A stretch of DNA of 64,000 nt from Scatophagus argus (Eukaryota; Chordata; Actinopteri; Scatophagidae): contig NC_058496.1 of assembly GCF_020382885.2 (NCBI RefSeq), positions 956,001-1,020,000 of the forward strand, in the 5' to 3' direction. Each line of letters opens with the position of its first letter. The stretch's first letter is position 1. Under the pieces are notes generated by a model. The model saw nothing but the letters and a program-made list of their open reading frames with translations, was not told the origin of the DNA and searched no databases. A program made the position numbers and the translations under genes. Positions 11,060 through 22,050 of the stretch are shown piece by piece.

Positions 11060-11775
11060 CGATTCCACCTTATTTCAATTACTCCCACAGGGAGGACCTG
11101 GTGAAAAAGCCCCAACAACAGCTCTTCTTTCTCAGGAAGTTGAAACGGACTGGACTTTCATCTCAGCTGCTTGTGAACTTTTACAGAGCCACGATAGAAA
11201 GTGTCCTGTGTCTCAGTGTGACTGTGTGGTATGGCAGCTGCACAGCACAGGACAGGAAGGACTTAGCCCGGGTGGTGAGGACAGCACAGGGGATTGTGGG
11301 CTGCAGTCTACCAGATCTGGACCTGAGTCCAGAAAAAGGCCAGACTCATTGCCACAGACCCCACCCACCTGGGCAACGAACTGTTTGTACCGCTTCCATC
11401 AGGAAGGCAGCACAGGAACATTAAAACCAGCACCAACACACTCAGGGACAGCTTCTTCCCCAGAGCTGTTAAAGCAATAACCCCCCTACAGTGACACGCT
11501 CACGTCCCACCCCCATACAGGACTTCACACATGACCCCCTCCCCCGTCTATCTGCATACACACACACAGCATACACATAGACTGACACTAAGTGCACTTT
11601 ATTTACCTCACATGTATTTTGTACTTTATATTTTTATATATATATATATTTTTTCTTAAGTGTGCAATTTTAATTTTCTGCTGCTATTTATAGGTGTGCT
11701 TTTAAGCCGAGAATCTGCACAAAATTTCGTTATGCTTGCATAATGACAATAAAGACTCTTGAATCTTGAATCTTA
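11060..11775 (+). mobile_element. L2-like LINE 3' fragment
   Basis: A plus-strand 5'-truncated LINE. The reading frame around 11100-11330 gives QLFFLRKLKRTGLSSQLL and then VTVWYGSC and RVVRTAQGIVGCSLPDL, the post-palm C-terminal region of L2-like reverse transcriptases. It is followed by a 3' UTR, an AATAAA at about 11749 and a (CTTGAAT)n tail. The tail and the C-terminal sequence resemble the element inserted at 16352-17444, so both probably belong to one family. Confidence 0.8.
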
Positions 11776-12102
11776 GTTTTCTTGGCACACTATTTATCAT
11801 ATGTCGTCAGTTTTGGTGAGTTTGAAAGGTCCAAGAACAGTCCCTGTTTGTTTGGGGAAAGACCCTCAGTTTGTTTTTCTCTGTTGTACGTTCGTTATGC
11901 TTGTTTAGTGTGGTTCATGTGTTAAGCTCAGGACATGACGTGTATAAGATTTATGTGGGGCGTCAGTGTGACATTTTGTACTCCTGCTAAACGTAACTGT
12001 TAATGTGGGTCATGAGAAGCATATACAGGACGAGTGTGGGTGTAACCAGCCCCCAACAACTTGGACACAACATTGCCTCCAACTTCCAGCTCTTCCACCC
12101 AT

Positions 12103-13430
12103 CTTCAGAAGAACAAGAAGCACAAAAACAAAAAGACCACGATTACTATGACAATGACAACGACACCCCAGGATCGATCCGTCGAGTGCGGAATACGGAC
12201 GTTTGCATCAAAGAATGGAAAAGCGACGTGGTCCCAGACATCCTGCTGCGAGAGACAACGGAACAGATATGCGGCGCCTACCTCCATCTTAGGACCCACG
12301 TCGTACAACGACAAGGAACGAGAACAAGCAGAAGCACAAGAAGCACATGAACAAGAAGATTGCAACAATGACTACTACGATGACGACGAGGATGGCCCGG
12401 GACTGATCCTTTGAGCAGCAGGCCCACACGGAATACGGATGTTCGTGTCAAAGAACGGAAAAGTGACGTGGTCCGCGACACCCTGATCTTGGCGGGCGTG
12501 TACAGATCCGGAGGCGAGGCCGCGGCCAGATTGTGGGACGCAGAGAGCGGGAGGGCGATTTTCCGTGCCATGATGCCGCTCAAGCTGTTTTACGGTTACT
12601 CCAGAACGCTGAGGTTCGACGACCATGATGATAATATGATGACCATTATTATTGTAACCCCAAACCTCTGATTTCATTTGATCTCTTTTCTTTTCTTTTC
12701 TTCTCTCCCACCGCACTGCAAAGATCACTGTCCTTTCCGGCAGCACATGCCCAGTAAGCCGGCCAAGGACGGCATCAAGTCGTGGGTGGTCCAGCTACGC
12801 TTGGAAAATGCAAGAAGACACTGGCAAGAAGACGAGCGGCGGCGGTAAGACGAGTGGAGGAGTAAGAGGAGGAACAGGAGGGTTGGAGAAGAACCAGGGG
12901 ATGTGCGTGGTGCTCGACCTGGCTGAAGGGCCACAACGTGACGTGCAACAATTTCTTCACGCCGTACGAGCTCACGCTGCAGCGTCTCCGCAGGGGCGTC
13001 ATCTTGGTCGGTACAATGTGAAAGAACAAGCCTGAGCTTCCGCCCAAGCTGCTTGTGTGCAAGGGGAGAGAGGTGCGCTCATCAATGTTCGCCTTCACGC
13101 CCACCGCCACGCTGGTGTCCTACCTTCCCAAGAAGAACAAGACGTGGTGCTCCTGAGCACGCGGACGTGGATGCCGCCGTCAGTGATCGCTGGGACGGGA
13201 ACAACTAACAAGGGAGGCGTGGACAACCTCAACAAGGCGATCGGCACGTACAGCTGCCTGGCCCCTGGCCGCCTTCCACGACCTCATTGATGTAAGTCCT
13301 GCTACAATGCCTTCTCGTCGCAATGAGAGCTGAACCCTGGCTGGATGGCAGGCAAGAGGAACAGGAGCAGGTTGTTCCTGGAAGCAGATGGACAAGGCCT
13401 GTTTGTGAGCCTCCACACTGAATGATGGGA
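12103..13430 (+). pseudogene. piggyBac (PGBD4-like) transposase relic
   Basis: The plus strand shows piggyBac transposase pieces in order but in several frames: LILAGVYRSGGEAAARLWDA and LRFDDHDD (12486-12630), CPFRQHMPSKPAKDGIKSW (from about 12730), AWKMQEDTGKKTSGG and EKNQGMCVVLDLAEG (12800-12930), FAFTPTATLVSYLPKKNK (about 13090) and NKGGVDNLNKAIGTYS (about 13205). The segment between the DDHDD and CPFRQ blocks, which should hold about 50 residues, is replaced by AT-rich sequence. Several frameshifts and stops make it dead. Upstream, an acidic leader plus RNTDV-CIKEWKSDVV motif occurs twice (about 12180 and 12425), a tandem duplication. The terminal repeats and TTAA targets were not located. 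Confidence 0.82.
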
Positions 13431-13723
13431 CTGATTATAGTGTTGCACAAACGCTGCATGAAGCACATATTAATGACGTTGGCTAACGTATTGTGTATTA
13501 CGTCACTTCCTGTTCTTGCACTACTCATTCACTTGCTAGCGTTTGGTGCTCGGTGGTATTGGTGTACTTCAGTCGACATATTTTGTGTTAGCTTTTACTG
13601 TGGTTGGTTCTTACAAATAAGTACACAAGCACTTTAGGAAAAGTTTATTAACCGCATGATCATCTAGATTCTTTCCTTTCCCGATCCTCGTTCTGTTTGT
13701 CGTTCAGCTTAGCTTAGTGCTAA

Positions 13724-14901
13724 CATGGCTTCTTCCACTCACTCTCCCTCTGCCTCTCCCTCTCCCGTCTTCTGTAAGGTGTGTGAAATGTTTAGCTATT
13801 CCTCTGCCTCCTTTAGTGAGATTTAAAGATTTAAAGTGACATATTTTGTCATTGGAGGGAACTCACTCCAACGAAATTTGTTCTCTGCATTTAACCCACC
13901 CAAGTGACGTGCACACACACACAGCAAACCCGGGGCAGTGGGCGACCGCGTGCAGCGCCCGGGGAGCAGTGGGGGTTAGGTACCTTGCTCAAGGGTACCT
14001 CAGCCATGGACACCGGTACGGGGAATTGAACCAGCGATCCACCGGTTACGGGTCCGACACCCTAACCGCTGATCCACGACTGCCCCTGAGAGTGAGATGT
14101 GTAGAAAGTGTAGCTTATTCATAGCCTTGGAGGCGAGGCTAAGTGAGTTAGAGGCCCGGCTTCGTACTGTAGATCACAGTCCATTAGTCCCGACAGCTAG
14201 CCAGCAGCAGTTAGCCTGTGCGGACCGGCCTATTTTAGCTACTTTAGCTGATGTCAGCTTCCCCCCCGGCAGCCCCCGAGCAGCCGGGAAGTCAGGGAGG
14301 TTGGGTGGCGGTTCGAAAGAAGCGTAGTCCAAAACAAAGGCCCGTGGTTCACCACCAACCGCTTCATGTGTCTAACCGCTTTTCCCCACTCAGCGACACA
14401 CCCGCTGAGAAACCGACCCTGGTTATTGGCGATTCTGTTTTGCGATATGTGAAGCCGACACCAGCGACCATAGTCAAATGCATCCCGGGGGCCAGAGCGG
14501 GCGACATAGAGGGCAATTTAAAGCTGCTGGCGAGAGATAAGAGTAAATATGGTAAGATTATAATTCACGTCGGCGCTAATGACACTCGACTACGCCAGTC
14601 GGAGGTCACCAAAGTCAATATTGAGTCGGTGTGTAATTTGGCAAAAACCATGTCGGACTCCGTAGCATTCTCTGGTCCCCTCCCGAATCTGACCAGTGAT
14701 GATATGTTTAGCCGCATGTCATCGCTCCGTCGCTGGCTGTCACGGTGGTGTCCAGAAAACAACGTGGCCTTTATAGATAACTGGGAGACTTTCTGGGGAA
14801 AACCTGGCCTCATTAGCAGAGACGGCGTTCATCCCACTTGGGGTGGTGCGGCTCTTATTTCTACCAATATGGCCAAGTTTATTAGACAACCAACACCCTG
14901 A
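13724..14901 (+). pseudogene. LINE ORF1 with SGNH esterase-like domain, interrupted by a SINE
   Basis: The ATG at 13724 starts a Ser/Pro-rich leader and a C-x2-C motif (FCKVCEMF). After the SINE the same frame resumes with MCRKCS and a short Leu/Arg heptad segment (EARLSELEARL), suggesting a zinc-ribbon-like part and a coiled coil split by the insertion. A +1 frameshift at the C-run near 14261 separates this from the distal part, 14251-14901. That part reads [18 protein letters not shown] and DGVHPTWGG, the Ser, Gly-Asn and Asp-His blocks of an SGNH/GDSL hydrolase. CR1/L2-group ORF1 proteins are known to carry such an esterase domain; its role in transposition is unsettled. Confidence 0.82.
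13815..14098 (-). mobile_element. tRNA-derived SINE with 8-bp target duplication
   Basis: Read on the minus strand the element starts ggggcagtcgtggatcagcg, with a tRNA-like A box (tggatcagcgg) and a B box (ggttcaattcc at 14032-14022). It ends in a repeated ATTTAAAG tail at 13821-13836. AGTGAGAT flanks both sides (13815-13822 and 14091-14098), a clean target-site duplication. Removing one copy and the element restores the ORF1 frame of the host LINE. It is a retroposon head, not a functional tRNA gene. Confidence 0.82.
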
Positions 14902-15117
14902 CAACCCAGGGTCGAGGCCAGGAAGCAGAGTCGCTGTCTTACACACTTCTCTGCTGCTTCTGTAGGACTGCCGCCCTCCGTTAAAATTAGAATAAATAAA
15001 AATATAAATGCACACAGTAATACTAAGTTTAACAATCCCATAGAAATAGTGTCAGTGCCTCGTCCTCCTATAGTCCAACCAGCACAAAATTTAAGAAGTG
15101 TTAATCATAATAACCTC

Positions 15118-15682
15118 TGCGTTTCCCTTGTCTTGCGCCAGTGTGTTTCGTTCCTCATGTTCACACCAGCTCTCGTCCATGCCACAGCCTTTGTATGTAT
15201 ATGTACCTCGTGTCTCGTTATATTCTAGCCTCTGAAACAGAGTGAATTTTTGTTGTAAATTTCAAAGTTCAGGTTTAGCCATAGAGAATTGTTTGTTTAT
15301 GTTCTTTGGTTTTTCCTCCTCTATTGGAGTGATTTTCAGTTTTATTTCTGTTTGTTTTCTCAGATAGATTTTCTCAATTAAGAGTGATTTTTAGTTCTTA
15401 GTAGTTTTTCTCTAGATAGTTATCCTCTGCTTAGAGTGATTTTTTGTTCTTTGAAGTTTTTGTTTTCCCTTCCTAGTTTTCCTCCTGTTGGAGTGATTTT
15501 CTGTTTTACTAGTTTGTAGTACTCTAGCCTAGTTAGATCCTTGAGTCCTAGATAAAGTTTCATAGCCTCTTGCTTTTTCTGTAGCTCTGTGAGAGGTTGG
15601 ATTGGGGTTTTGCTTAGAGAAATAAACTCTTTATTCTCTCACAATCTCTGCGCCTGAGTCCTGTGTAAGCCAAAACCTGACA
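15118..15682 (+). mobile_element. Solo-LTR-like insertion
   Basis: A 565-bp block between the two LINE ORFs has no LINE character. It starts TG and ends CA, has AATAAA at 15621-15626 followed by a T-rich stretch, and ends ...ccaaaacctgaca, as expected of an LTR. The flanking LINE text joins across it (ataacc before, tcataaaaatac after), with CTC on both sides as a possible short target duplication. It could be a Gypsy/ERV-class solo LTR; no gag or pol is present. The family was not identified. Confidence 0.55.
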
Positions 15683-15709
15683 CTCATAAAAATACAAACT
15701 AGCAAATAT

Positions 15710-16351
15710 TTGGAGCCAAAAAACAGGACAGTCAGATGTGGATTATTAAATATACGATCCCTCCACTCTAAATCCCTCCTAGTCAGTGATCTAATTATTG
15801 ATCATCAGTCTGATATATTCTGCCTCACTGAGACTTGGTTACGGGATGAAGAATATGTTAGTTTAAATGAATCAACTCCATCTGGTTATATTAACTATCA
15901 TGTTCCTCGAGCCACAGGCCGAGGAGGAGGAGTGGCAGCAATCTACCATTCCAGTCTTCAGATTAACCCCAAACCTAAATCCATCTATAGCTCATTTGAG
16001 AGTCTCACTCTCAGCCTGTCTCACCAAAACTGGAAGTCAGAAAAGCCAGTTTTATTAGTTGTTGTGTATCGCCCACCTGCTGCTGCTTACTCAGAGTTCC
16101 TGTCTGAGTTTTCTGACTTCTTATCTAGTTTAGTGCTCAGTACAGATAAAGTCATTATAGCAGGTGACTTCAACATTCATATGGATGTTGACTCTGACAG
16201 TCTTAAGACAGCCTTTAGTTCACTCTTAGATTCAATAGGTTTCCTTCAGATAGTGAATGAACCAACACACTGCCACAATCACACACTCGATCTGGTTCTC
16301 ACCTATGGCCTAGAAACTAAGAACCTGTTAGTTGTCCCTCAAAACCCTCTC
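15710..16351 (+). pseudogene. LINE ORF2, endonuclease part 1
   Basis: Reads an APE-type endonuclease: [22 protein letters not shown] (catalytic Glu), [14 protein letters not shown] (catalytic Asp-Asn) and [10 protein letters not shown]. All these motifs are intact. The frame is cut at 16351 by the inserted LINE, just before the last catalytic block (SDH), which lies downstream at about 17456. Confidence 0.85.
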
Positions 16352-17444
16352 AAGGATTCAAGGATTCAAGGATTCAAGGAGCTTTATTGTCATTTCACAC
16401 ACGTAAAACATGAGTGGAACGAAATTAGTTTCCCCGGTCCCAGTATCAGCCCAGTTTCTTAACAAAATAAATATAAATATAAACAATGTTATAGAGTATA
16501 AAAACAGTGTAATATAAGTGAAAAACAGTAGATGATATAAACATCAGTGTAAACAGTATAAACAGTAGTGCAAAATGGCTGACAGGGTAGTGCAAAATGA
16601 CCGTAGTGCAATGAACACGAGCAGTTTGAGTTCTGTGCAAATGCTGCATTGTGCAAAATGTTCCATGGGTGGTTGTTTGTGTGTTTGTTGGTATGTGAGG
16701 TATGAGGTTGGCAGCAGGGGCTACAGAGGACCTCCAGAGTTCAGCAGTCTCTCAGCTTCAGGAAGAAGCTGTTCCTCAGTCTGGTGGTCCTGCTCTTGAT
16801 GCTCCGCAGCCTCCTGCCTGAGGGGAGAGGGGCAAACAGTTTGTGTGAGGGGTGGGTGGGGTCCTTCATGATGCAGGAGGCCCTTTTCCTGCACCTGGAG
16901 GTGTAAATGTCTGTGGTGGTGGATAGGCTGTGTCCCACAGTCTTCTGTGCAGCTTTCACCACCCTCTGCAGAGCTTTTTTCTCTGCTGCAGAGCAGCTGC
17001 CGTGCATGATTGTAGCGGTCTTCAGACAGGTGGGGACCGTCGCTTGTTGGAGAGAGGTGTTGAAGATGTCCGTCAGTACCTCTGTGAACTGATGTGCACA
17101 GCCCTTCAGCACCCGCCCCGGGATATTATCGGGACCTGCAGCTTTGTGTGGGTTTATCCTCTGGAGGGTCCTCCTCACTTCAGCTGAGGTCACGCTGAGG
17201 GGCTCTTCACCAGGTGGGGGGGTGAGTCTGGTGCTGAGGGGGGCGTCCGGGTCCTCAAAGCGGGCAAAGAAGTTGTTGAGAGCTTCAGGCAGAGAGGGGT
17301 CCCTGGGGCATTGTGCATCTTTGGTGTTATAGTCTGCGATGCACTTAATGCCCCTCCACATGCTCCGTGGATCGTTGGACGCAAAGTGTCCCTGGATCCT
17401 CTGGGCGTATGCGGTCTTGGCCCTCTTCACTCCTGCCGTCAGCT
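16352..17444 (-). mobile_element. Internally deleted L2-like LINE inserted in the endonuclease
   Basis: A minus-strand element about 1.09 kb long. Its tail, (CTTGAATC)n preceded by AATAAA, lies at 16352-16400. CTCTC occurs on both sides (16347-16351 and 17445-17449), a short target duplication or microhomology. The coding frame (17444-16741) reads a linker, HKAAGPDNIPGRVLKGCA and TVPTCLKTATI, then jumps to HGSCSAAEKKALQRVVKAAQ and LFAPLPSGRRLRSIKSRT. The whole RT palm including the catalytic Asp box is missing. Confidence 0.85.
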
Positions 17445-17449
17445 CTCTC

Positions 17450-18790
17450 CTTTCAGACCATTCACTTGTAGTTTTTGAACTAACTCTAGAAGACTTTACA
17501 GCACACAACAAAAAGGTCTACTATACCAGATGCCTCTCTGAAGATAGTGTAGACAGATTTAGGGATGCAATCCCATCACAGCTCCCCTCAGCTCCATGTA
17601 CCAGTACAACAGACCGTACTGATTTAAACGTTACTCCTGCAGTAATTGATTCCTTTGTCAACAACACTGCAGCCACGTTGCACACAGTTTTAGATATGGT
17701 TGCCCCACTGAGAAAGAAGGTTAGAAATCATAGGAGGCGAGCTCCTTGGTATAATTCAAATATACGAACACTGAAACAAACATCAAGACGGATGGAGAGG
17801 AAGTGGTACTCCTCCAAATCAGCTGAATCCCAGAGAGCCTGGAAAGACCGTCTATTGACATACAAAAAGGCCCTTCGTGAAGCCAGAACTGCCTATTATT
17901 CAACATTAATAGAGAAAAACAAGAACAACCCACGTTTTCTCTTTAACACTGTAGCCAGGCTGACCAAGAGTCACAGCTCTGTTGAACCTTGTATTCCTGC
18001 AGCTCTTAGCAGTGAAGACTTCATGAGTTTCTTCACCAATAAAATCAATAACATTAGAGAAAAAATCAATAAAGATCTTCCCAGAATAGCCAATATAGTG
18101 CCATCTCCAGTAATCTCTTTTAATCCTACTCCATCCCTGGACAGGTTCCTGCCCATAGACCTCCCCGAGCTGACCTCCAGCATTAACAAATCTAACCCAA
18201 CTACATGTCTCTTAGACCCCATCCCAACTAAGCTCCTCAAGGACGTCTTTCCCTTGATTGGCGTTTCCCTCTTAGATCAGATAAACTTATCCTTAACAAC
18301 AGGTTATGTACCACAGGCATTTAAAACCGCTGTTATTAGACCTTTACTTAAAAAACCTTCACTTGACCCAGACATCTTAGCAAACTATAGGCCGATATCC
18401 AACCTCCCGTTCTTATCTAAAATACTCGAAAGAGTGGTTGCAAATCAGTTGATTGATCACCTACACAGGAACAGTCTCTTTGAGATGTTTCAGTCCGGTT
18501 TCAGAGCCCATCACAGCACAGAAACAGCACTGGTTAAAGTCACAAATGACCTCCTCATGGCATCAGACCGCGGGCTGGTCTCCATACTTGTTTTACTGAA
18601 TCTCAGTGCTGCTTTCGACACTGTAGATCACAGCATTTTATTACACAGATTAGAACATGAGACTACGCTACGCTGGTTCAAATCATATTTAACAAATAGA
18701 TTTCACTTTGCTCAAGTTAATAATGTTTCCTCTTCATATATAAGGGTTAGCCTCGGTGTTCCACAAGGTTCAGTGCTTGGGCCGATCCTA
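17450..18790 (+). pseudogene. LINE ORF2, endonuclease end and truncated RT
   Basis: Continues the frame of 15710-16351: [10 protein letters not shown] (last endonuclease block), the long linker with [16 protein letters not shown], then the RT fingers [53 protein letters not shown] and [12 protein letters not shown]. Immediately afterwards come AATAAA and three ATTCTG units, then LINE 3' UTR. The YxDD block and C-terminus are absent, so this copy cannot be autonomous. The ATTCTG units may be a tiny separate LINE tail or a deletion scar. Confidence 0.85.
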
Positions 18791-19116
18791 AATAAAGGAA
18801 TTCTGATTCTGATTCTGATTGAGATTTTGTTTTACTTGTCTTTTTAGTAATGTCGTTCTCATGTTGTTAATTGCTTTCCTGCCTGTACAACATCCACTGC
18901 ACGTCTGCCCGTCCTGGGTGAGGGATCCCTCCTCTGTTGCTCACCCTGAGGTTTCTTCCATTTTTTCCTGTTAAAGGTTTTTCTGGGAGTTTTTCCTCAG
19001 TCGATGTGAGGGTCGAAGGGCAGAGGATGTTGCTGATGTTATGTTAAGCCCTTTGAGACAAACTGCTTGTAAAAATGGGCTGTACAAATAAAGTTGTCTT
19101 GACTTGACTTGACTTA

Positions 19117-20424
19117 ATGACTCAGAGAAAACTAAACTTTTTATAGCTGTAGTAACAGCAATAAGAAGTTTATCAGAGGCGGTAAAACAGTAAAACTGCT
19201 GCAGTTGGTTTTATTGATTGTGAACTTCAGACTCTGGTCAGACCTGCACACCCACAGACTGATGAGGACACAAACGAGTTTCTCGCTCAGTTTTATAACT
19301 CTGACTGTTTCTTAACTTTCACTTTGAGCTGAAGCGTCGGTTGTGTCGCAGCAGGAAATTGATGAGGTGAGTGAAGTGGACTAAAAGTAGATAAAGAGAA
19401 AGAACAAAGTAATGTCAGAGTGTGTCTGTTGTTGCTGCTCAGTGGAGCTGATGATGGAGCTGCAGGAGGTTCCAGGGTCACTTTAGTAACTAACTGATTT
19501 GAACCGTTAAAGTGGTCGTCCTCCTGCCGTCAGTGAGTTCAGATCAGATTCACAGTTTGATAATCACAGTCAGTAAACGGATGATTTGTGTGTGAAGCGA
19601 CAGCTGCTGCTTTGTTTTCACTGTTTAATCTCCTAAATGTCTCTGAAATGAGGAGGTTTACTGAGACGACTGGGACAAACGTTTGTGTCAGCATTCAGAC
19701 GGAAGTGAACAGTGGAGACGCCATTTGAGACGTGAGAGGAGGAGTCAGTGCAGCTGGACGGACATGTTTGACAGTGTGGACAGCAGGGGGACGGACATGT
19801 TTTATCTGTCAAGACTTTAGTTACCACACACACAAGCCACAATCTAAACGTTTCCAGACTGTTTTAATGACGCTTGTTACTCAGCAGCTCACAGCTTTTA
19901 GGCAGGATGTAAACATTAATGGCGTCCTGGCTGAGTTGTAACGTTAGTCAGTACAGTTAGTTGGAGATTTGTTCATGTTTCTGAGTGAGCAGGAGTTTAT
20001 TTTAAAATAGCCTGCCTATAATCTAAGCCTGTTTTCATTTCAGTGTCTGTGCTTCAAGTCAGTCGTATTATTGATGATGAGGGTTTTCACTCCTGATACA
20101 CACAGTCAGAGTTAACTGATTCAGAGTTGAACTAATTCTAATCAGCTGTTTGGTTTGTTCATCAGCTTTTAAGTGGAGTCACTGCTGTGCCTGCACTGTC
20201 AGCCTCAGTAAGTTTATTTCATTAAAACAGACGAGGTGTGAGAGTGTGTGTTTTCTAATCTTTTAAAGTGTGCAGGTTGTCACAGGACTTTTGAACAGCA
20301 TAACATCAGTGGAACATTTACTGCGTTTCTGACTAAGCACCACCTTCACCAGTCAGCATATTAAAACAAAGGTTTGTCTCCTGCCTCGTCACTTTTTAAA
20401 GTTTGAATGTGCTTTGCGTTTCAG
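19117..20424. other. Upstream region of the GIMAP gene, no coding sequence seen
   Basis: Contains stop-rich sequence with no repeats I can name. A noncoding first exon of the GIMAP gene probably lies here, because an acceptor (tttgcgtttcag) precedes the exon that holds the start codon. Confidence 0.4.
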
Positions 20425-20478
20425 TGTGCGGCTCCTCTGGCTGAATCGTCTCTTGTGGGCTAACAGCAGAGTGTCAGT

Positions 20479-22050
20479 ATGGCTGAAGCACCTGGTGAGT
20501 CCATTCACTTTCATAGCATGTAAACAGCTGCAGGTATAGAAAACACTTTGCCTCCAGGTCAGCATTGTTTTCCTGCACAGCTTCAGTGCACACCTGAATC
20601 CACAGCAGTTTATCAGTTTGGAACGGGACACATCTCGGACAGAAGTATGTGTTTTCTTCTGTTTTGGGCTTTGATGATCACCTGGTAAAGTAGATCCTGT
20701 GTCCTCAACTACATCACAGAAATGTTCACCATCGTTCTCCTTTGCAATTTGACCCAAGCGTGTTAACAGCTCTGGAAGTTCTAGATTCTTCTGCCACAAG
20801 AACCTGAACTTTCACCAAAGTCATCTCTGATGGTGAACATCAGAGTTGAACAAAATGTTGACACTCTGAACTGAACCTAATCTGTAGAGGACTGAGGAGA
20901 TCTCCTCCTGTCAGCCAGCTGTGGTGACTTCAGCCTCATAGTGACTTCATGTCATTTTCTCTTCTCTTATATTACAGCATCAGGACTCAGAGCTGAAGGA
21001 TCCAGATGCTTCACAAAGGACATGTTCACCAGGGCTCAGATGGAGAAGGTTTCAGGACTTAAAGCTGAACTGCAGGGTGTGAAACGGAGGAGTGAGACAC
21101 AAAGTGATGATGGGAATCAGAGCAGAGAGAGTCTCAGGATGGTGCTGATTGGGAAGACTGGCAGTGGGAAGAGCTCTTCAGGAAACACCATTCTGGGAAG
21201 AAAGGAGTTTAAGGCTGAATTAAGTCAAACATCAGTCACCAGACGTTGTCAGAAAGCACTTGGTGAGGTGGACGGTCGTCCAGTCTCTGTGGTCGACACT
21301 CCTGGTTTGTTTGACACAACTTTGTCTCATGAACAAGTGAATGATGAGATGGTGGAGTGCGTCAGTCTTCTGGCTCCTGGACCACACGTCTTCCTGTTGG
21401 TGTTCAATATTCAGGCAAGATTTACACAAGAGGAGAAGGAGACTTTAACAAAAATCAGGGAAGGCTTTGGGAAGAATTCTGAGAAGTTCACCATCGCTCT
21501 GTTAACTGGAGGAGATAACCTGGAGGCTGATGGGGTATCAGTTGAAGAATACGTTAAAAACAAATGTGATGAATCATTTAAGAAAGTGATTGATGACTGT
21601 GGAGGAAGATACCATGTGTTTAATAACCGCACAAACAACAACACACAAGTCAGAGAGCTGATAGCCAAGATTGACTCCATGGTGAAGGAAAATGGAGGCA
21701 GCTGCTACACTAATGACATGCTACAGGAGGCGGAGGCAGCAATAAGGAAAGAAATGGAGAAGATCCTGAAGGAGAAGGAGGAAGAGATGAAGAAAGAGAT
21801 GGAGGAGCGTCAAAGAAAACATGATGAAGAAATGAAAGCAATGGAAAGAAGAATAGAGGAACAGAGAGAAGAAGATCAAAAGGAGAGAAAACTGAGAGAA
21901 AAACAACTTAAAGAAATGGAGGAGAAGTTTACTAGAACAATGGAGAACATGATGAAGAAACACGAAGAGGACGCCAGAAGGAAAGCTGAAGAGTTTAATA
22001 AATTTAAACAGGAAAACAAAAAGAAACGACACAAGTGTTCCATTTCATGA
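20479..22050 (+). CDS. GTPase of the immunity-associated protein (GIMAP/AIG1) family
   Basis: Two coding exons: 20479-20494 (MAEAP, GTGAGT donor) and 20978-22050, giving 362 aa. The exon with the ATG is preceded by an acceptor at 20424. The AIG1 GTPase domain spans about residues 58-260: G1 is GKTGSGKSS (64-72) and G3 is DTPGLF (112-117). An AIG1-specific conserved region follows, then about 95 residues of Glu/Lys/Arg/Met-rich coiled coil. The protein ends CSIS, which fits a CaaX prenylation box, so membrane anchoring is plausible (inference). GIMAPs regulate lymphocyte survival and membrane traffic in vertebrates and are expanded in fish. Residues 14-30 ([17 protein letters not shown]) resemble the segment after this protein's own GTPase domain ([17 protein letters not shown]), hinting at a lost upstream domain. 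The family is certain; the member number is not. Confidence 0.9.

Larger units (their letters stand above)
13680..19116 (+). mobile_element. CR1/L2-like LINE with three nested insertions and an RT deletion
   Basis: A two-ORF non-LTR element on the plus strand. The order is ORF1 (13724-14901), an inter-ORF spacer, ORF2 endonuclease and RT (15710-18790), and a 3' UTR ending in AATAAA and a (TTGAC)n tail at 19084-19116. It is interrupted by a tRNA-headed SINE in ORF1, a solo-LTR-like block between the ORFs, and another LINE inside the endonuclease. The RT stops at the [10 protein letters not shown] block, so the catalytic YxDD and C-terminus are deleted. The 5' limit is approximate. Confidence 0.85.

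Noticed and set aside
12105-12746. Minus-strand frames of 87-123 codons
   Set aside because: Antisense to the piggyBac relic; the plus-strand pieces carry the recognisable motifs.
13820-14090. tRNA gene
   Set aside because: The A and B boxes belong to a SINE head: a non-tRNA body, tail repeats and target-site duplication are present. The same applies to 46346-46628 and 46950-47080.
20389-20799. 136-codon minus-strand frame
   Set aside because: Overlaps the first coding exon and intron of the GIMAP gene on the other strand and shows no motif.
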